Shown one piece after another: positions 25,959 to 33,557 of a stretch of 64,000 bases of DNA (positions are counted from its first letter, which is position 1; each line of letters begins with the position of its first letter). The stretch covers positions 144,940 to 208,939 of the forward strand of contig JAOAQX010000003.1 of the NCBI GenBank assembly GCA_025210805.1, written 5' to 3'. The DNA comes from Flavobacteriales bacterium. GTDB lineage: Bacteria; Bacteroidota; Bacteroidia; Flavobacteriales; CAJXXR01. The position numbers and the translations under genes were made by a program. The notes beneath the pieces were generated by a model that saw nothing but the letters and a program-made list of their open reading frames with translations, did no database searches and was not told the origin of the DNA.

Positions 25959-27926
25959 ATGAAAAACTACAAATTTACTACCTTATCTATTGTGGGACTA
26001 CTTGCTTTTTCGAGCATGAATGCCCAACTTACAGTAGATACATCCCCACAAAAGAAAAATGTGGTATTGGAAGAATACACAGGAATTTACTGTGGATATT
26101 GTCCTGATGGACATAAAATTGCTAATCAAGTTAAACAAGCAAACCCAAATGACGTTGTTTTAATTAATGTTCATACTGGAAGCTTTGCAAATCCTAATGG
26201 TTCTGACCCAGATTTTAGAACACCATTCGGTTCTGCACTAGCGGGTCAAACAGGACTTACGGGTTACCCTGCAGGAACAGTAAACAGACATGTATTTTCG
26301 GGATCTAACACAGCTCTTAGTAGAAGTGCATGGCAAGCATCTGCTACGACCATTTTAGGACAAGACTCTTATGTAAACATGGCAATTGAAGGATCTGTTA
26401 ATGTTCAAACAAGAGTACTCACTGTTAACGTTAAGGCCTACTATACAGGAAACGGAGCAAACAATAACAAGATAAATGTTGCACTTCTTCAATCAAAAGT
26501 AGAAGGACCACAGTCTGGTTCTGCTGGAAACCCAAGTCAAGTGTTACCGAACGGTAATTACGAGCATAATCACATGTTGAGACATTTGATCACTGGACAA
26601 TGGGGAGAAGCAATTGATACGACAACACAAGGAACAACCGTTACAAAAACCTATACTTATACTATTCCAGCTGATTTGAATGGTGTTGCATACGAAATTG
26701 GAAACCTTGAAGTAGCTGCTTTTATTACAGAAGGTCAGCAAGAAATCATTACAGGTGTAGATGCTGATGTTACTTTGGATGTTCCTGCTGGAGTGAGCAT
26801 TATTGACTTTGAGAGTACAGATGCCACAGATGCAGCAGTAGGGTATTGTAACACTTCTGCCACTCCAAAATTAACTGTAAAGAACGCTGGAAACAATGTA
26901 ATCTCTTCATTCAAGGCTTCCTATTCTTTAAATGATGGTACAAAAGTATATGAGAATGTTTCTACACCTTTGGCTGTAGGTGCAAGTACTACCGTTTCTT
27001 TCCCAGTAGTTAACCTAACGGATATGGTTAACAGATTTGAATTTGGAGTAGAGGGTACTTCTAGCTCAGAAATTGAAGTGACTTTCGGGAATAATTCAGC
27101 AAGAACAGGACTTTTCTTAAACCTTGGATCTTTGGGTGTAAAGCATACAGAATCATTTGAGGATGCTTCAAATGCAGGTGATCTAGAAAAATGTGCATTA
27201 ACATCTACTGGACTTAGTGTATATGTACTAAAACAAGGAGACTTACAGAATTGGAATACAAAACTGGGAGCTTACGAGCAAAGTGAAAAAGCCATGATGT
27301 TCCATAACTACGCCGCTCCTAAAGGATCAAAAGTATATGTAACTTATGAAAAAGTGGACTTTTCAGCTGGAGTAGATCATGGTTTTGTATTTGATCACGC
27401 CTATGCTCAATACGATGATTCTTCAAATGACGAATTATCTGTGAGAATTTCTGAAGACTGTGGTGCAAATTGGACTAATGTATTAACGCTAAAAGGTGCT
27501 TCTGCAGCAACTGGACCACTCTCTTCAAACGGATTATTTGCTCCTAAGTCAGCGCACTGGAGAAAAAACATCATTGATCTTACATCTTATTCAGGAAAAT
27601 CAGATCTAATGATTCAAATCGTTGGAACGTCTGATTATGGTAACAACTTCTGGGTTGATAATGTAACTTTTGGTGAAGATGCTCCTATTAGTGTGAACGA
27701 AAACAATGTAATTGACTATACTGTTTTCCCAAATCCAGCAACAGATTTTGTTAACCTAAAAGGTGAAAACCTTCAAGGTGAAACATTTAAAATCTTTGAT
27801 GTAACAGGAAAACTCATCAAGCAAAATACTTTGAATAATGATTTAAGAATTGATGTGTCAGAATTGGCTGCAGGAGTGTATTCTCTTCAGGTAAAAGGAC
27901 AATCAAGTCGCTTAATTGTTCAGTAG
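25959..27926 (+). CDS. Omp28-family secreted protein with T9SS type A tail
   Basis: 655 residues from ATG 25959; a TTG six bases upstream is unlikely. Signal peptide MKNYKFTTLSIVGLLAFSSMNAQ; an Omp28-like thioredoxin-fold domain at about 30-270 with CXXC motif EEYTGIYCGYCPDGH and GLTGYPAGTVNRHVF; a C-terminal half with a jelly-roll region (LEKCALTSTGLS, DHGFVFDHAYAQYDD); and a sorting domain (YTVFPNPATDFVNLKG, LAAGVYSLQVKGQSSRLIVQ). Same architecture theme as the gene at 24104 (redox domain plus sorting tail). Confidence 0.9.
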   Translation: MKNYKFTTLSIVGLLAFSSMNAQLTVDTSPQKKNVVLEEYTGIYCGYCPDGHKIANQVKQANPNDVVLINVHTGSFANPNGSDPDFRTPFGSALAGQTGLTGYPAGTVNRHVFSGSNTALSRSAWQASATTILGQDSYVNMAIEGSVNVQTRVLTVNVKAYYTGNGANNNKINVALLQSKVEGPQSGSAGNPSQVLPNGNYEHNHMLRHLITGQWGEAIDTTTQGTTVTKTYTYTIPADLNGVAYEIGNLEVAAFITEGQQEIITGVDADVTLDVPAGVSIIDFESTDATDAAVGYCNTSATPKLTVKNAGNNVISSFKASYSLNDGTKVYENVSTPLAVGASTTVSFPVVNLTDMVNRFEFGVEGTSSSEIEVTFGNNSARTGLFLNLGSLGVKHTESFEDASNAGDLEKCALTSTGLSVYVLKQGDLQNWNTKLGAYEQSEKAMMFHNYAAPKGSKVYVTYEKVDFSAGVDHGFVFDHAYAQYDDSSNDELSVRISEDCGANWTNVLTLKGASAATGPLSSNGLFAPKSAHWRKNIIDLTSYSGKSDLMIQIVGTSDYGNNFWVDNVTFGEDAPISVNENNVIDYTVFPNPATDFVNLKGENLQGETFKIFDVTGKLIKQNTLNNDLRIDVSELAAGVYSLQVKGQSSRLIVQ

Positions 27927-27955
27927 TTTCCTATATAAAACTACAACAAACTATT

Positions 27956-27987
27956 AAACCGTTCGGATTCCCGAACGGTTTTTTTAT
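27956..27987 (+). terminator. Rho-independent terminator after the Omp28-family gene
   Basis: Arms AAACCGTTCGG and CCGAACGGTTT around a four-base loop, continuing into TTTTTT. A textbook terminator 29 bases after the stop codon. Confidence 0.92.
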
Positions 27988-28009
27988 GTACTTAAAAAAG
28001 ATAAAAAGA

Positions 28010-28065
28010 CAATATTTTGGTAAAAAAGATGTATTTTTGACATAAAAAACCAATATAATGGTAAA
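28010..28065 (+). promoter_or_regulatory. hipBA promoter with two direct-repeat operator candidates
   Basis: CAATATTTTGGTAAA (28010-28024) and CAATATAATGGTAAA (28051-28065) match at 13 of 15 positions and are 41 bases apart. Between them TATTTTTG (28032-28039) fits the TAnnTTTG -7 box. The second repeat covers the hipB start codon. This is the arrangement expected for autorepression by the HTH antitoxin, but binding is inferred. Confidence 0.55.
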
Positions 28066-28333
28066 TATATCCATTTCTACACCTCAAGATATCAAACTTA
28101 GAATAGCCGATATCTGTAAGAGTAAAAGAAAAAAAGAAAAGGTGAGCAGAGAAGAGCTGGCTCAATTTGTAGGAATGTCTAAAACTACTTTACAAAATAT
28201 TGAATTGGGCAAAAATTATACTTTCGATAATCTTTTAAAAGTGGCTTATTATTTTGGATTATTAGATCAAATTATGGAAACTTTGACTGCTTATCAAGAA
28301 CAAGATGACTTGAATAATATGTCTCTCTATTAA
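28058..28333 (+). CDS. hipB: HipB-type XRE-family antitoxin
   Basis: 91 residues with a helix-turn-helix of the XRE/Cro type (EELAQFVGMSKTTLQNIELGKN at about 36-57, recognition helix SKTTLQNIE). It lies nine bases upstream of a HipA-type kinase gene and should be its antitoxin and the operon repressor. Confidence 0.85.
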   Translation: MVNISISTPQDIKLRIADICKSKRKKEKVSREELAQFVGMSKTTLQNIELGKNYTFDNLLKVAYYFGLLDQIMETLTAYQEQDDLNNMSLY

Positions 28334-28342
28334 TACCCTACC

Positions 28343-29602
28343 ATGAAAAAGGAATTTCTTATTGATATACGTTTATTTGAAACCGAAATTGCTCGTTTGG
28401 GAATAGATCCTGCCCAAAAAACGGTTCATTTCCAATACAACGAAAGCTTTTTAGAGCGTAATTTATATAAGAGTATATTCCCATATATTTTCAGGAGAAT
28501 CAAAAACATACAAAGCTTTAATCAATTCTTTGATAGTTCTTTTCAAGGGCTTCCTCCGATGATTGCAGATTCTTTACCCGATGCCTTCGGAAATTCGATT
28601 TTTAAAACTTGGTTTGAACATCAAAAAAAACAAGGACAAACGCTTACAAATATAGAACTACTCTCTTATGTAGGAAATAGAGGAATGGGTGCTTTGGAGT
28701 TTTTCCCGAATAAAACAAAATTACCGTTATCCGAATTTTCCTTACATGATCTAGCAAATATTTCCGAACAAATTTTACAACAAAAAAGAGGGATTAAAGA
28801 ATGGAGATTTAATGAGCAAGCTCTTTTGAATATTTTCAAATTAGGTACCTCAGCAGGTGGAGCAAGACCCAAAGTACTGATAGCCGAAAACCCATTAAAC
28901 AAAAGTATCACCGCTGGAGATATTTTCGAAAACAAAAACCTAAATTACTATATTGTTAAGCTCCATTTGGAAATGGACGAATACAATAAATCGCAAATAG
29001 AGTTCACCTATCATCAACTGGTAAAAAAATGTGGAATTCAGATGATGGATTCGAAGCTCATTGATGGTAAACACTTTGCTACTTTACGCTTTGATCGACT
29101 TCATGGTGAAAAACATCATTGTCTCACAGCATCTGGAATGAGTGGTTGGGATTTTAAATCATCCACATACGCTAGTTATGAAAACTTATTTAAACTCTGC
29201 TTAGGTATAAAATTACCCTTACAAGATCTTGAAGAGCTTTATAGACGTATGGTGTTTAATGTGACTTTTGCTAATGAAGATGACCATTTGAAAAATCATA
29301 GTTTTATTTATCAAAAAGAGACGGATTCATGGAGATTATCCCCTGCTTACGATATCACTTATTCCAAAAATCCATTAGTAAATTACAGAGAAACTCAGAG
29401 AGCTTTATCTATTAATAATAAAAGGAATCATATCAAATTTGAGGATCTACAAACAGTAGCGAAACAGTTTCAAATAAAGAAATACAAACAAATTATTGAT
29501 GCTGTCCAAAGCCAAATACCGCAATGGAACATATTAGCAAAAAACAATGGAGTCCATCAATATTTAATTAAGTCCATAGAAAAGGATTTTGCGATATTCT
29601 AG
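28343..29602 (+). CDS. hipA: HipA-family serine/threonine kinase toxin
   Basis: 419 residues, the usual length for HipA. N-terminal couple-HipA region (GLPPMIADSLPDAFGN, GNRGMGALEFFP), P-loop-like GTSAGGARPKVLIA, ATP-binding lysine in YIVKLHLEM, catalytic loop ANEDDHLKNHSF and metal-binding SPAYDITY. E. coli HipA phosphorylates glutamyl-tRNA synthetase and arrests translation; the target here is unknown. All kinase motifs look intact, so the toxin is probably functional. Confidence 0.92.
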   Translation: MKKEFLIDIRLFETEIARLGIDPAQKTVHFQYNESFLERNLYKSIFPYIFRRIKNIQSFNQFFDSSFQGLPPMIADSLPDAFGNSIFKTWFEHQKKQGQTLTNIELLSYVGNRGMGALEFFPNKTKLPLSEFSLHDLANISEQILQQKRGIKEWRFNEQALLNIFKLGTSAGGARPKVLIAENPLNKSITAGDIFENKNLNYYIVKLHLEMDEYNKSQIEFTYHQLVKKCGIQMMDSKLIDGKHFATLRFDRLHGEKHHCLTASGMSGWDFKSSTYASYENLFKLCLGIKLPLQDLEELYRRMVFNVTFANEDDHLKNHSFIYQKETDSWRLSPAYDITYSKNPLVNYRETQRALSINNKRNHIKFEDLQTVAKQFQIKKYKQIIDAVQSQIPQWNILAKNNGVHQYLIKSIEKDFAIF

Positions 29603-29775
29603 TTCACAATACAAAAAATGATCAATTCATTAGATAATTAATAAATTTTAAATTCACTATCCATTTTAAAGGGTGTTTTAATTAAAAAAGTACACTCAAG
29701 CAGAATTACCCTTAAAAAAATAAGGGTATTCTCACAAAAACATGAAAAATAAAATTTCCTCTAAATAAAATAACC

Positions 29776-29783
29776 TATCTTTG
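29776..29783 (+). promoter_or_regulatory. TAnnTTTG promoter box of the glutamine synthetase gene
   Basis: TATCTTTG followed by CACC, 23 bases before the ATG. Upstream, TACCCTTA and TAAGGGTA (29707-29728) form a small dyad that could be a regulator site. The rest of 29603-29775 is AT-rich. Confidence 0.6.
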
Positions 29784-29806
29784 CACCAAATTATAAAAGT
29801 CTAATC

Positions 29807-32002
29807 ATGACCAATCTACGTTTTCAAGCCTTAGCAGAGCAACACCACAGAGAGCCAAATAAAACAGAAGCTCCAAGTGAAAAAATCTCAGATTATTTCG
29901 GAACCCTTGTTTTTAATGAGGATGCCATGCTTTCTTTTTTACCAAAAGAAGCCTATGAAAGCTTACAAGAAGCGATTCATGACGGAACAAAAATTGATAG
30001 AAAAATTGCCAATCAAGTTGCTTCCGCAATGAAAAACTGGGCAATGACTCATGGGGTGACTCATTACACGCACTGGTTTCAACCACTAACGGGAACTACA
30101 GCAGAAAAGCACGATGCTTTCTTTCAGCCCATTGCAGGAGGACGAGTAATTGAGCGTTTTGACGGATCATTATTAGTACAACAAGAACCTGATGCTTCTA
30201 GTTTTCCAAATGGAGGAATCAGAAATACTTTTGAAGCACGTGGTTACACTGCTTGGGACCCTACTTCACCCGCTTTTATTATTGGAAAAACACTTTGTAT
30301 TCCTACCATCTTTGTTTCTTACACGGGTGAGGCATTGGATTATAAAACACCTCTTCTTAGAGCACTTCACTCAGTAGATGAAGCTGCCACAGCAGTTTGT
30401 CAGTCCTATTTTGATAGAAATGTAACCAAAGTAAATGCTTCTTTGGGATGGGAACAAGAATATTTCTTGGTAGATACCGCATTATATAACGCTCGTCCTG
30501 ATTTGATGATGACAGGAAGAACGCTTTTTGGTCATTCACCAGCAAAAGGTCAACAGTTAGATGATCATTATTTTGGAGCAATTCCTGCAAGAGCCTTGGC
30601 TTATATGCAAGATTTTGAAACAGAATGTCTAAAATTGGGTATTCCTGTTACTACAAGACACAACGAAGTGGCTCCAAATCAATTTGAATGTGCTCCAGTA
30701 TATACAGAAGGAAACTTGGCAAACGATCAAAACCAACTGTTGATGGATGTGATGGATAAAGTAGCAGCACGCCATCATTTTAAAGTGCTTACACATGAAA
30801 AACCTTATGCAGGGGTTAATGGATCTGGAAAGCATAATAACTGGTCTTTAGCCACCAATACAGGTAAAAACTTATTAAGCCCAGGAAAAACACCTAAAAG
30901 CAATCTACAATTCCTTACTTTCTTTATCAATACCATTAAGGCAGTATATGAATACGATGATATTTTAAGAGCTAGTATCGCCTCGGCTTCAAACGAGCAC
31001 CGCTTGGGAGCAAACGAAGCACCACCTGCGATCATCTCTCTATTTATCGGGTCCCAACTTTCGGGAGTGTTAGATGAGCTCGAAGCTACACTGAAAGGTG
31101 GAAAAATGAGCCCTGAAGAAAAAACAAACCTAAAACTTAATGTAGTAGGGAAAATTCCAGATGTATTACTAGATAATACCGATAGAAACAGAACTTCTCC
31201 ATTTGCCTTTACAGGAAATAAATTTGAATTCCGTGCAGTAGGATCTGATGCAAACTGCGCTTTCCCAATGACCGTTTTAAACGCAATTATGGCAAAACAG
31301 CTAAAAGTTTTTAAAGCTGATGTAGATGCTAAGATTGCCACAGGTCTTGCTAAAGATGAAGCCATTTTTGATATCCTACGTCAATATATTGTAGAGTCTA
31401 AAAGAATTCGTTTTGAAGGAGATGGATATGGAGATGCCTGGAAAGAAGAAGCTAAAAAACGAGGAATGAATAATGTGACTAGAACACCTTATGCATTTGA
31501 TTTCCTTCATGAAGAAAAGGCTTTTAACTTATTCTCAGAACTCAATATACTATCTAAAAGAGAATTAGAAGCACGTTATGAAATTTTGAATGAACAATAT
31601 CAAATGGTTATTCAAATTGAATCTAGAGTGCTTGGTGATTTGGTAGGAAACCACGTGATCCCAACGGCCATTAGATATCAAAATACCTTGATTAAGAACG
31701 TAAAAGGTCTTAAAGAGTTATTTGGAGATAATGAATACAAGAACTTAGCACAGGAACAACTTAAAACGATTACTTCTATCTCTGAACATATTAGTTCATT
31801 GAGAACTTTGGTGGACGGAATGACTGAAGCTCGTAAAAAATGTAACAGAATTGAAGACGTTCCCACAATGGCAAAAGCTTATTGTGACGAAGTATTTCCA
31901 TTTTTGGATAAGATTAGATACAAAACAGATAAGCTAGAAATGATGATAGATGACGAAGTTTGGCCATTGCCAAAATATCGTGAGATGTTATTTGCTCGAT
32001 AA
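29807..32002 (+). CDS. glnN: Type III glutamine synthetase
   Basis: 731 residues, the length of GSIII (about 730), against ~450 for GSI. Catalyses ATP-dependent synthesis of glutamine from glutamate and ammonium; the enzyme is a dodecamer. Recognised by THWFQPLTGTTAEKHDAFF, EQEYFLVD, PARALAYMQDFE, APNQFECAPVY, the ammonium/ATP region GVNGSGKHNNWS and NEHRLGANEAPPAI. It is the main nitrogen assimilation enzyme in many Bacteroidota. It stands alone, between HipBA and the WYL regulator. Confidence 0.96.
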   Translation: MTNLRFQALAEQHHREPNKTEAPSEKISDYFGTLVFNEDAMLSFLPKEAYESLQEAIHDGTKIDRKIANQVASAMKNWAMTHGVTHYTHWFQPLTGTTAEKHDAFFQPIAGGRVIERFDGSLLVQQEPDASSFPNGGIRNTFEARGYTAWDPTSPAFIIGKTLCIPTIFVSYTGEALDYKTPLLRALHSVDEAATAVCQSYFDRNVTKVNASLGWEQEYFLVDTALYNARPDLMMTGRTLFGHSPAKGQQLDDHYFGAIPARALAYMQDFETECLKLGIPVTTRHNEVAPNQFECAPVYTEGNLANDQNQLLMDVMDKVAARHHFKVLTHEKPYAGVNGSGKHNNWSLATNTGKNLLSPGKTPKSNLQFLTFFINTIKAVYEYDDILRASIASASNEHRLGANEAPPAIISLFIGSQLSGVLDELEATLKGGKMSPEEKTNLKLNVVGKIPDVLLDNTDRNRTSPFAFTGNKFEFRAVGSDANCAFPMTVLNAIMAKQLKVFKADVDAKIATGLAKDEAIFDILRQYIVESKRIRFEGDGYGDAWKEEAKKRGMNNVTRTPYAFDFLHEEKAFNLFSELNILSKRELEARYEILNEQYQMVIQIESRVLGDLVGNHVIPTAIRYQNTLIKNVKGLKELFGDNEYKNLAQEQLKTITSISEHISSLRTLVDGMTEARKKCNRIEDVPTMAKAYCDEVFPFLDKIRYKTDKLEMMIDDEVWPLPKYREMLFAR

Positions 32003-32024
32003 ACTTTTAATAACTAGATTGGGG

Positions 32025-32060
32025 AAGCAGTGTTGGAAATTAATTTTCAGCACTGCTTTT
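32025..32060. terminator. Terminator between glutamine synthetase and the WYL gene
   Basis: AAGCAGTG and CACTGCTT with further inner pairing GAAAT/ATTTTC, followed by TTTTTT on the plus strand. It ends glnN and overlaps the last codons of the convergent WYL gene. Confidence 0.85.
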
Positions 32061-33065
32061 TTTGTGGTAATTATTTAGTGCTTGCTTTAATTTCCGTTTA
32101 ATTCTCCTTCTTAGCCCATTAGGCTTTAGGACTTCAATAGAATCTCCAAATCCTAAAATCAATCTTTCAAGTTCGTAGTTTTGATGAACTTCTATTTTTA
32201 TTTCTATGGATTGATCTGCATAGGTTTTTATTAATTCTTGCGATGAATGAAAAGGCTTTGTGAGTACATAAGGAGCATTTGATCGATCTATTTTTAAAAA
32301 AATCGACTCTTTTTGCTTTGGTTTCATCACAGTAACTCCAATGGTGTTTTTGTAGTATTCATCAGGATTAATCGTGGTTTTTTTATAGAAATAATCCCAT
32401 AAAAAATCAATGGAAATAATTCTATCTAAGGCCAGTGTCATAAGAGTTTCTTTACTGGAACCCACTAAGAACCAACGATTATTAAATTCCTTTAACCAAT
32501 AAGGATGAATTGTGAATAAAGACGATTTTCTGGCAGAAAAAGACTGGTAACAAATACTCAAAACTGTTTTTTTTATAATGCTTTGATAAAGAATATCTAG
32601 GTATTTCAAACCTTTTAATCTTTCGTTTTTATCAAGGTGAATTACCGGACCTCTTTGGTTTTGCTCGGCATAAATCTTGTCTTCAAGTCTATGGATAATA
32701 CCTCCTAGCTCAGAAAAAAGTGAAAAATCTTTAAATTGTTTTAGCATTTCAACAGTTTCAGAGAGAATATACATATCGTTTTCCGTTATAGGAATATCCG
32801 TTATGGTGTAGTTAGGATCTTCATATTTATAATATTTTTTATCATACACTACAATCGGTGCATTATAGCCCAATTTATCACTTCGCATATTTTGGATATC
32901 CAATTGAATCGTTCTCTTACTCACATTGACATCACGACTCTCATACTCATAAAGAGCATCTGAACAGGCTGTGATTAAATCCTTCAAAGTCCATTTTTTA
33001 TACCTGTTTTGAAGACATTTATCAATGGTTTTATATCGTATTAATGCATTTTTATTTTGAGCCAT
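32040..33065 (-). CDS. WYL-domain transcriptional regulator
   Basis: 341 residues. N-terminal winged helix (ALIRYKTIDKCL, TLKDLITACSDALYEYES, VSKRTIQLDIQNMRSDK), then a WYL domain at about 155-260 (VLSICYQSFSARKS, IHPYWLKEFNNRWFLVGSS, LALDRIISI) and a WCX-type C-terminal extension ending in a basic helix (RRRIKRKLKQAL). WYL domains bind small ligands or nucleic acid and regulate many defence and RNA-repair loci. It is divergent from the permuted tRNA array and the SPFH-ligase-Pnkp genes and is the obvious candidate for their regulator. Confidence 0.9.
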   Translation of the reverse strand: MAQNKNALIRYKTIDKCLQNRYKKWTLKDLITACSDALYEYESRDVNVSKRTIQLDIQNMRSDKLGYNAPIVVYDKKYYKYEDPNYTITDIPITENDMYILSETVEMLKQFKDFSLFSELGGIIHRLEDKIYAEQNQRGPVIHLDKNERLKGLKYLDILYQSIIKKTVLSICYQSFSARKSSLFTIHPYWLKEFNNRWFLVGSSKETLMTLALDRIISIDFLWDYFYKKTTINPDEYYKNTIGVTVMKPKQKESIFLKIDRSNAPYVLTKPFHSSQELIKTYADQSIEIKIEVHQNYELERLILGFGDSIEVLKPNGLRRRIKRKLKQALNNYHKKSSAEN

Positions 33066-33291
33066 TAGTGATGTTTTTTGATAAAATTAGAAATAAAAAA
33101 CTACTACGCAAAATAAATACGCACTTACTATTCATCTTTGCTTTGTCATTTAGAAATAAATGCTCAAAACGATCTTTAAATTTATTTACAATATTGAGAG
33201 AGCCTTGTTTTGTGTTTCTGTATAGCACTATTGTTCAATAATCTGCCCTTTAGGTATCGATTTATAGTATTCAGCTCGGCTCAAAGGTTTG
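33066..33291 (+). promoter_or_regulatory. Upstream region of the RNA-repair locus
   Basis: 226 AT-rich bases between the divergent WYL gene and the tRNA-like array. It must carry the WYL promoter and probably that of the array. No TAnnTTTG box is clear. Near its right end, CTCGGCTCAAAGG followed by TTTGTGAG resembles a degenerate D-arm, and CTCATA at 33306-33311 matches a Met(CAU) anticodon loop, so the remnant of a fourth tRNA-like unit is possible. Confidence 0.4.
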
Positions 33292-33311
33292 TGAGTTACC
33301 AAAAACTCATA

Positions 33312-33379
33312 TCACGCTATGGCCGCAGGTTCGAATCCTGCCGAGAGTTTCTCGTAGTTCAGAGGTTAGAACAATAGCC
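33312..33379 (+). ncRNA. Circularly permuted tRNA-Asp(GUC)-like module, open at the anticodon loop
   Basis: Order in DNA: anticodon-loop 3' part TCAC, anticodon-stem 3' strand GCTAT (33316-33320), variable GGCC, T-arm GCAGG-TTCGAAT-CCTGC, acceptor CGAGA, loop GTT, acceptor TCTCG, TA, D-arm GTTC-AGAGGTTA-GAAC, A, anticodon-stem 5' strand ATAGC (33374-33378), C. ATAGC pairs perfectly with GCTAT. The loop would be C..TCAC, against CTGTCAC in tRNA-Asp, so only U33 and G34 are missing. The D-arm and loop resemble bacterial tRNA-Asp. The acceptor is shortened to 5 bp. Its ends mimic a tRNA cut in the anticodon loop. Confidence 0.75.
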
Positions 33380-33460
33380 ACCCTATGTAGGTTCGAATCC
33401 TACTACTCTTCACTTGAGTATGGCGGAACTGGAAGACGCGCTAGATTTAAGTTCTAGTAG
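33380..33460 (+). ncRNA. Circularly permuted tRNA-Leu(UAA)-like module, open in the variable arm
   Basis: Order: variable-arm 3' part ACCCTATG, T-arm GTAGG-TTCGAAT-CCTAC, acceptor TACTC, loop TTCACTT, acceptor GAGTA, TG, three-pair D-stem GCG/CGC around GAACTGGAAGA, G, anticodon arm CTAGA-TTTAAGT-TCTAG with anticodon UAA at 33448-33450, then TAG, which can pair with CTA of the variable arm. The D-arm TGGCGGAACTGGAAGACGCG is the signature of tRNA-Leu. The boundary with the Asp module is uncertain by a few bases, because ATAGCC could also be read as variable-arm stem. Confidence 0.75.
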
Positions 33461-33535
33461 AGGTAGAGCAATCGACTGATAATCGATGTGTTGTGGGTTC
33501 GATTCCCACTTTGACTGAAGAGTCAAATAGCTCAA
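33461..33535 (+). ncRNA. Circularly permuted tRNA-Ile(GAU)-like module, open in the D-loop
   Basis: Order: D-loop 3' part AGGTA, D-stem GAGC, A, anticodon arm ATCGA-CTGATAA-TCGAT with anticodon GAU at 33478-33480, variable GTGTT, T-arm GTGGG-TTCGATT-CCCAC, acceptor TTTGACT, loop GAAG, acceptor AGTCAAA, TA, D-stem GCTC, AA. Rejoined at the D-loop it gives a complete cloverleaf with all four stems perfect (7, 4, 5 and 5 bp). The best preserved of the three modules. Confidence 0.85.
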
Positions 33536-33557
33536 TTTTTCAGACTAAAAATCTGAA

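Larger units (their letters stand above)
33292..33557 (+). ncRNA. Array of three circularly permuted tRNA-like modules with flanking hairpins
   Basis: Three canonical T-arms (T-loops TTCGAAT, TTCGAAT, TTCGATT; each with a perfect 5-bp stem) occur at 33325-33341, 33387-33403 and 33493-33509. In every case the 3' acceptor strand after the T-arm is followed, across 3-7 bases, by its complement: CGAGA-GTT-TCTCG, TACTC-TTCACTT-GAGTA and TTTGACT-GAAG-AGTCAAA. A D-arm with the usual TA or TG spacer then follows. Rearranged, the pieces give Asp(GUC), Leu(UAA) and Ile(GAU) cloverleaves abutting without spacers. Hairpins TGAGTT/AACTCA (33292-33309) and TTCAGA/TCTGAA (33539-33557) border the array. No unit encodes a free CCA end, so none can be charged as it stands. 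Expression and processing are unknown; the neighbouring ligase and Pnkp point to a role in RNA repair. Confidence 0.8.

Noticed and set aside
30805..31365. Long open frame on the minus strand inside the glutamine synthetase gene
   Set aside because: Shadow of the well-supported glnN reading frame; its translation has no recognisable features.
33301..33535. Ordinary tRNA genes or random tRNA pseudogenes
   Set aside because: No unit reads as acceptor-D-anticodon-T-acceptor in order, and decay would not create three perfectly placed complementary acceptor pairs.
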